From Morella rubra (Eukaryota; Streptophyta; Magnoliopsida; Fagales; Myricaceae), in assembly GCA_003952965.2 (NCBI GenBank), contig CM025850.1, forward strand, positions 24,275,420-24,339,419: a stretch of DNA of 64,000 nt, given 5' to 3'. Positions 51,401 through 60,400 of this stretch are shown in pieces. A program made the translations under genes and the position numbers. Under the pieces are notes generated by a model. It saw only the letters and a program-made list of their open reading frames with translations, made no database searches and was not told where the DNA came from. The number at the start of each line of letters is the position of its first letter. The first letter of the stretch is position 1.

Positions 51401-54400
51401 CACTGGTCACAAGTTGTGTATTGGCAATTGCTTAACCTCCTACAGTTCTGAGATAGATGGTAGTCTCCAAAAATGACATTCAAATTCTGGATGACCAACA
51501 AAAGAAAGTAACTCCTACCATTTGAACGATTTGTTCAATTCTGTTGCCATTAAGAGAGATTACAGATGGCCAGAAAACGCCAACTGTATCCATGAATATG
51601 CACCTATATTTAGTTACTCTTTGACAGGTAGCCATCTTTTGCTCTCACAATAGAATTACAATTACGCCAGAATAAGAAAACAAAAGAAAATAAAACTCAC
51701 CGCAGGAAAAAGAAGTGTATCTTTTAGATAGTAAAATTGGAGCTTCATATTAACAGAAGAGTGATGAGGCAATAGACATGTGTGTGTTTTGTCCTGCTAA
51801 CTCACTATTGGCATCACAGTTCCAGAAGATCAATCATCTTTCACTCTTAATCCAAAACAGACAATTGAAATGGCAGATCAATGAAATGAGGGGGGAACTT
51901 TTTATTTGAAAGACTGGAGTCCATCTGTTCCCATATTTGAAATGGCAGATCAATGTAATGAGGGGGGAACTTTTTATTTGAAAGACTGGAGTCCATCAAT
52001 GTTCCCATATTCTAAGGTTCCAGCTTGTTTCTTCTTGCAATTTTACCTATCTAATTACTCCAAATTTGAGGCGTCATTCAGGAGTCCTTCCATCCACTTG
52101 CCATTTGCAATCACCTTTGGTGGTGTTAGAATACCAAAATTACACTCTAAAATTTTGGCATAATTAAAAAAACTACAAAATAATTTTTCTCTTCCCATCT
52201 AATCATTCTTTTTCACTGTAATATCCATTCAAATCTTCTCTCTCTTCACTTTTTCACCAACTCCCATAAACTATCTTCATTTTTTCACCAATTCTCATAC
52301 CCCAAAATTTTGGCACTCAAACACCACCGAAGTCAAGTGATGCACATAATTTCTTACCCATGGCCGGCAAATTCTACTCATTTTTCTACTTTACTACAAT
52401 ATAACAATAGAAATATTTTTTTTATACATAAAAATAGAAATATTAATAACTACCTTGTAGTATATATACTTGGATGCTGCTGAAGGGAAAAAAGAAAAGA
52501 CCGAAACAACCGGCCAAAATTCTACTCATTTTTCTACTTTACTACCCAATAGAAATATGCCAACAATAGCTCTACCTTGTAGTATATACTATCTTGCGCT
52601 GCTAGGGAAAAAAAAAAAAAACAAAACCGGTATGAAAAGCGGACCCTGCAGCCCGAGCCTGTTTGTTTTGCGGAAGAGCGGAACACACTTCAAAATTTTC
52701 ACTATCCGATTAACAGCCTGTTTAACATTTTAGCCAAAATTTTACTAAAATTTTACTTTTATCAAACACACTTCAAAATTTTACTTTTACTTTTATCACA
52801 CATTCACCAATTCCAATACTATCTCTTTTTTAACACCAACATAAAATTTTACTAAAATTGTAAAGCCAAACGCGCTGTTAATCCTATCACCTAGCACCTT
52901 CCTCTTCTTCCCTACTCGTGTTCGTCCTTGGAATCTAGACTGATCTATTTCTCTTCCCTACCTGCCAAACCTCCCATGTCTCCTTCCAAATATCTGCATT
53001 CCTCCAAGAGCTTAAACTGAAGAAGCTCTCTCTTTGAGCACTTTGACCGTTAAAAAAGAAGGGTTTCAAGCACACTCTAGCAGCATTCAATTTGAGGCAT
53101 AGGAATTTGAAAATGAATCAGACAATTCCATACGTACCCATCCCCAAAAAGAAAAATATGAGATATGTGCATCTACATTGTAGGTCTCAGTGTTGGTGGA
53201 TATTTGATAAACTCAACGTTTATAGCCAACACATAGCTGTTCACGGCCGCTCCTCTGGTTGGTAGTATGCCATGGCCTGGATGCTTCCACCATGGGATCT
53301 CAGTTGATGACTTTTAAAGAATATAATTCAAATAATAAAAATCTTTCTCTTCCTATCAGCTTAAACTTTTGGAATAAGTGGTAGATTCACATGGTATCAA
53401 AGCCAAGGTACTAAATTCAAGACCTGACTCCACACTTCACCTAAATTTTAATTAAATATTGCACGTGTTGGGCCTCCAAATAAAAGGAAAGTCCAGCCCA
53501 CACGCGAGGAAGAGTATTAGAGAATATATATATATTTTTTTTTATAAGTAAGGAAAACTTTATTTAAAAAAAACCAAAGAAGGAACAGTACAAAGAGCTA
53601 TACTGAAACCTAAGCCAAACAAGCTACAAAACAAATGAAATCAGAAAAATCACAGAAACGAAAACCCAACATAGCTTTGGCCCAAGAAAATAGAGAACCC
53701 ATCAGCTTGCCCCTCAACCCCTCAATAGACAAAAAAGTGTTCTCAAAGCATCTATCATTTCTCTCCCTCCAGAGAGTCCACCAAATGCACAAGGGGATCA
53801 ATTTTCATACAATCAGAGCATGAGGATCGTCAAACTTCCTCTTCCAGCAAAACAACACATCAAATCACCTTCGGTGACATAACCAACAATAATCCATAAT
53901 TTTAAATACATGAGCCCATAGGTCCCTGGCCACCTCACAATGAAAAAAGAGATGATCCACAGATTCCCCACTACATCTACAAAGGAAACACCAATCTAAT
54001 AAACATAGCCCCCTCCTCCTTAGATTGTCGATGGTCAGAACTCTTTTGTGGGCAACCTCCCACACAAAGAAGGAGACTCTCATGGGAGCAAAGGATCGCC
54101 AAATCTACTTCCACAGGAACGAAACATAGGGGTTGCTATAAAGAAGCCCATACATCGACTTCACCGAGAACTTGCGGACTTGGAACCCAACCAGCACAAT
54201 CTATTGTCAAACCCCATTCCTCATGACCTTGGCATAAAGGAGATTGAAAAAGGACGAAAAAACCTCAAGCTCCCAATCATTTGCTGCCCTAACAAATTGG
54301 ACATTCCAAACCCCCGAACCTAAATTCCCCTCCCAATAATCCGCCACCAAAGCATCCTTATCTCTAGCAATGGCGAAGAGAAGTGGAAAAGCAAACTTCA

Positions 54401-57400
54401 AAGGTCTATCTCCACACCAAAGATCGCCCCAGAAACAAACACTATTACCATAGCCTACCACAAACCGGATATTCTGATTGAAAAGAACCCCCCACTTGCT
54501 GATATACCTCCAAAGGCTAACATCGTTAGAACCTCTCTTCTGAATGGTCCTCCACCCACCCATCTCACACCCAAACTTCTCCGCAACAACATTTCTCCAC
54601 AAACAATTACGCTCACAAAAAAACGCCACAGCCACTTCCCAAGCAAAGCCTTATTGAAAGTGGACAGCCGCCTAATACCCAAACCACCATATCTAATAGG
54701 GCAGCAAACCTTATCCCAATTAAGCAAATGAAACTTGTGTTGATCACCGTCGCTATCCCACAAGAAATCCCCTTTGTAACTTCTCCAATCTACTAGCCAC
54801 AGTAGAGGGGATAGGGAAAAGAGACAAAAAATAAGTTGGAAGATTAGCAAGAGTAGACTTGATCAAAGTAACTGTACCTCCTTTCGAGAGATAGCTTTGC
54901 TTCCACCTAGCCAACCTCCTTTCCGTTCTCTCAATAATGCCTTCCAAATGTGGGAACTTTTGAAACGCGCACCCAAGGAAGTCCAAGATATAAAAGGGGC
55001 AAAGAAGAAACTCTACAACCCATAATATCAGCCAACTCCTGGACATTACCCACCACACCAATGGGAATAGCTTCAGATTTCTAGAGATTAATCTTAAGCC
55101 CAGACACTGCCTCAAAACAGAGAAGAAGACAGCAAAGATTACGAAACTGACTCTCCTCAGCCCCACATAAAATAAGGATATGGTCAGCAAAGAGCAAATG
55201 AGAGATGCTCACCCCACCACTCCCAACGGAAAAGCCCTCTTCGATTCAAATAATAAAATCTTCATCTTCCTATAAGCTTAAACTTTTGAGATAAGTGATA
55301 GATTCACAATGACAAAGGAGCTTTTTGGGTTTGTTGTGCTTCTTGTCTAGTGGGCTTGGTGAGGAAAAAGCCTAAGGTGGTTAGGTGGAAACCATGGCTT
55401 GGAGGTGAATTTTTGGCATATATGTTGCTAGGTTTGTGTGGAGCTTTGAGCTATGGAGGAGGGTTTGCAGTAGGTACCATTTAGTGGCAAAGAAGCCTTT
55501 TCCTTTTTATTTTCGCTTGATTCGATCAATAACTCATTTAACAAAAGTAGAAACAATAAAATGGTGTAGAAAAGAAACTTAAACACTTGTCTCCAACATG
55601 GGACAATACTATTAGTGCATAAATCATGGCACGATATGGCAGGTACATAAATAAGCTGTGAAACATGTTAACACTACAAGCAATAGACAAAGGCCTTGAT
55701 TAGGGAGTGTTGATGGTACTCGCCAATAATGGAAAGGGTGTTGGTGCACTTCATCCAAACAAAACCAATAAAGGTTCAAGAATCAGGTTGACCTCTTGCA
55801 CAATCATTTTTTCAAAGAAAAAAACGTTGTAGTTAGCAAACTATTGGCTAGCAATAAGGCAATTCATGAGGATCAATAAAAAAACAATTGTTTGCAGTTT
55901 TCACAATGTTAATAACTTACTTGCAAGCCAAAGTATAAAAAAAAAAATGACAACAACAGAAAAAAGAGAGATCAGCAGCAAAACAAACCCAGCCACCAGA
56001 ACTGCCTTTCAAAGGTTTAGGTTAGAAAGATAAGCAAACTACCTTGATAGATTAGGCCTTTCTCATGAAGCTTGACAAAGGCCTCAATTACAGCTCCTGC
56101 AAAAGGTCAAAGTCAAGGTCTCACTTCATAGAATACATTCATTATTGAGACTAGGATCTGGAGGCATTTAATGAATACAAGATATCTGTAAAAATGAAGT
56201 GTCACCAAAACTAGGGAGTTTACAAAAGCATTTAATACCTTACACAGAATGTATCATCCACAACAGAAAATCAATAACATCACTGTAACAATGGTATAGA
56301 CAGTTTCTATTGTGGGTAGAATTCTAATTGAGAGAGAACTGCCTTACGACTTAGCTGTTCATCAAGGGTGAAGTGTTCTCTAGTCCAATCACAGGAAGCG
56401 CCAAGTCTCCTTATCTGATTTGTAATGGTACCACCATACCTGACATCAACAAAATCTAAAATAACTCAAAACCAAAAACAAAACTATAAAATGTAATGAC
56501 AACTCATTAACCATACCAAAAAACCAACATCTACGATTATGCATGTACTTAAACTACCAAACATTGAAAACAACTGACAGAACCAGTAATGCTTTCTTTT
56601 TTTATCGCTTTTTTTGGGAGGAGGGGTAGTTGATTAAGGCTGTAATGTTAGCAAGCTCGACTTGTACATTTCCCAAATTGAAAACAAGTTTCCGAGTACT
56701 GAATCAAAAATATCCAATGACATAGACTGTTTCACGCATGACTTTATTCATTATCCTATTTGTCACTGCCAAGTTAACAGCTGATTTTTCCCCCCCTATC
56801 ACTTCCTTTGTTATCAATGTTCCTTAGAGCCCAGTTAACAGCTGATCTTCCTTCCCATATCCACTTTTCTTTTTCTAAGAAAAAATAAAGAATAAAGAAA
56901 GTAAATCTACATCATTATGATGAAAGTTTATTCAACTTTTGCCATAACTAAAATTCTTACTCAACTATTTACATTGCGATTCTACTAACATATTGATCTT
57001 GTATTGCATAGCAGAAACTCTGAGGAGAATATGACCATGCACTTGATAACAGCAGTGCCTCTGGTATGTATTCCTTGCATTACCTTGTTTCTTTGCAGAT
57101 TGGAAACTTCTTCTCAAGAAAACAGAAATCATGATTTCGAAGTAAGATACATTTTTCTCTTGGATGTGCCGTAGGAAAAGAAGAAAAAATCACTGCAACT
57201 AACAACCGCTTTTTACGGAAGTTGGATAGATCGAGTCTTCTTATATTCCAATTACTGCTATTACAGAAGTGCTTAGGGATTGCAACTGAATGACCTTCAG
57301 TCCTTTGCCAAACAAATATCTATCACCCTCAACCAAAAATAGAGGAGAAGGGAAGAGCTGTATTTCATCCGAGTACGTAATTCTGCCTTTTTTTTTTTTT

Positions 57401-60400
57401 TCCCTGACCGTCCATAAATTCCTAGTCATTAACAATTACCTAATTGACATTTGTAAACCACGAATCTGTAGATGATGGACAAAAATATTAAAAAGAAGAG
57501 GCTGGCTGGAGGAGGACAAACACAAACACGCACAAAGTCAGCTGTATCAAAATATTAATAAGAAGAAAAATTATACTATGAGCACTGTGTAATGGCCCAA
57601 GGAAAGCACTAGCCACATCTGTGCTTTGACTTCAAAAGGACTAGTCAAGGTTGCTCTTGAAGCTCCTTGAATCATTATAAAGCCCAGTTCAACCTAGTAA
57701 GGTCCAATGTAGGACTTGGCCTTATAGAACCATCTTTCATTCATTCTCTTCTCTCACTCCATGTGAGATTCGGGGTATCACAATCTTCCCCCCTTAAACC
57801 CTTGACGTCCTCGTCAAGGCCCACTAAGCCCATATTGGTGGTTACTAGGACCGCTCTGATACCATTTGTAATGGCCCAAGGAAAGCACCAGCCATATCTG
57901 TGCTTTGACTTCAAAAGGACTAGTCAAGGTTGCTCTTGAAGATCCTTGGATTATTATAAAGCCCAGTTCAACCTAGTAAGGTCTCAATGTGGGACTTGGC
58001 CCTTATAAAACCAATCTCTCATTCGTTCTCTTCTCTCACTCCATGTGGGATTTGGGGTATCACACACTGGCTAGTAAAATGGCTTTTCCTTTCTTTCCCC
58101 CTCATATATTTCTCTTTCTTCTTAATCAAAAGAACAAAATCATAGATAGAGTGCAATCAAGAAGTTTGGATTAACTGAAGGTAGTTGTAGTAAATCAATG
58201 CAAGCATAGAGTCTTGCCTTAAAATTGAGAAAACAGACTGAGGAAAAGACAAACAATTAGACAAGAATATGTACTTCTCTTTCCACTGCCAAACTCGCTT
58301 TGTGAACTCATTCCTACTCAATTCAACCCTTTTTATGCCTTCAGATGCAAGCATTCTTTCCACGACCAGCTGGAAGGAAAAGAAGGAAAAAATAGCTAAA
58401 AGAAATATAATAGCTCCAACAACAAATTCCAGAATAAGAAGAAAAATTGATTAAAATAATCATTAACAATACCTAAGACTTTAGTCCATTAAAGGAATAT
58501 AAATTGACAGGTTTGACGGGGTAACACTACTAATCTTAGCAAAATAAAATAAAAAATCTACAAATTGAATCACTATTCAATATTTGAAAAAGATTGGCAA
58601 CAGTTAAAATAATTCGTAAAAGATGGAGGAAAAATGAACAAGTATAGAAGTAGTTCCACAAAAAAGGCAAACTTAGTCGAAACTCTGACACAGCTACAGA
58701 TGCTGTTGGTGAAGACACATACCTGAGTAGCAATACCAGCATGATCAGTCCCAGGAAGCCAAAGCGTTGGTCTTCCCTTCATTCTATGGTATCTAACCAT
58801 AATATCCTAGCAACCATAAACATAAACAAATAAACATCGTCACCAAAAACATAAGATGCAACACCAAGGCAGACTGCGTTCATGAGATCTGACCAAACAT
58901 TACCAACCAGATACAGATATCGAAAGAAAGGACCAAGAATTTATCACCTTGGCATTAATCAATGGAATGGTGTGCATCCACAACAAATAAAAGACACTAA
59001 GAAAATAAAAAGGAGCTGATGAACCTAGAATGAGAGGCCTCAGAAAGTGACATGTACAGGCATTCTTATATCATGGGCTGCTCTAACATACGGAGTTCGG
59101 TTTGAGCTTTAACAATATTAAATTGGAGGTTTTGTATAAAATACAACAGGAAACGGTATGTAGTTGTCCCCACAAGCAAAGCCTTTGAGCACTTGAGTCC
59201 GGTAATCCATATCAGGAAACAGGATCTTAGGTGTCAAATAATCCTTGCTTTATTCTTCTACTCTCCCCAAACCTTTTTTCCCCTTTTCTCTTTTGTTGGT
59301 TAGTCCTGATTGCTACTAAAATTCCTGAAATTAGTGAACTTTCTATTTATTTGTTTAATTTACTTTGGTAATCAAAATTGTGACTAAAGATCCAATAAAA
59401 TAGTTGACCCTGCACCTAAGACAAGTGAACAGCCCTTTCTGCATTATTGGTTGCATTACCGTGCACCAGAAAGTACTTCCAAGCTCAATGCCATCCAAAA
59501 CCTATTTTTTGAAAATGCCACCAAGTTCCATTTTTTGTGGGAGTTTACTTGACATATGAAAGACATATCCCAATGCACAGCTTTTCTAGTGTTCCCCCTT
59601 GCATATTATTTCATTTTGGTGAGAGCTCAGGTTTTATTCTATTCATATCATCTGCCAGGACTGGGTTACTCCCACCCTTCAGCTTCTCTAGCTTAGATGT
59701 TTGAGTCTTCCAACCGGCGTTATAATCTTACTATTTTAATGGGAACAAAGTATTAAATAAATAAAGCTATAACACACATTTCAAACGATAGCGTGTATCG
59801 TGCTATACTCACAATAAGCATGTCATGATACACTGAGTGAATATCCATGTATTTTTTGGATAGTTGTATAAATCAATGATGCGTTAGGAATTAAATATGA
59901 AAAAAAGACAGAATTTACAGTCCTATAAATGGAGGCAAAGAAAGGTACAAAGGGTGAATCCACATTAAAGTGTCATCATGACGCATATCATTTCCTAAAT
60001 TTAAAAAACTAAAATTACTGAAACACTTGTTACACAAGACATATACACTAAGAAACAAGAAGAGATACAACAACCTCCTATCTAACAATTAACAAATGGT
60101 GGTCATTAAAACCAATCGGTAGTATTGGATTGCAATGTGTTGAGGTTAGCATTTTCAGGGGCATATTGCAAAATGCATGACATTTTTAACATACACCTTG
60201 GAATTACCCCTAAATATAGTCAGGGTAGGCAAAGGCAATCAAAATCCATAATCGACCTGTGCTCAAGTCCAGTCCAGGCAAAATAGCCTATACCGTCGTC
60301 ATTAAGGGAAGGGAAAGACCTACCATATTAGGGATGAGGCATGGGCATAAAATTGCCATCCCACTTCTGCAAAGAGTATAGATACTGTAAAACAAGTCAA

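Noticed and set aside
57588..58064. Cassandra TRIM with 5S rRNA promoter
   Set aside because: LTR size and primer site fit a TRIM, but I could not see the conserved 5S rRNA-like boxes, so the family name is not supported.
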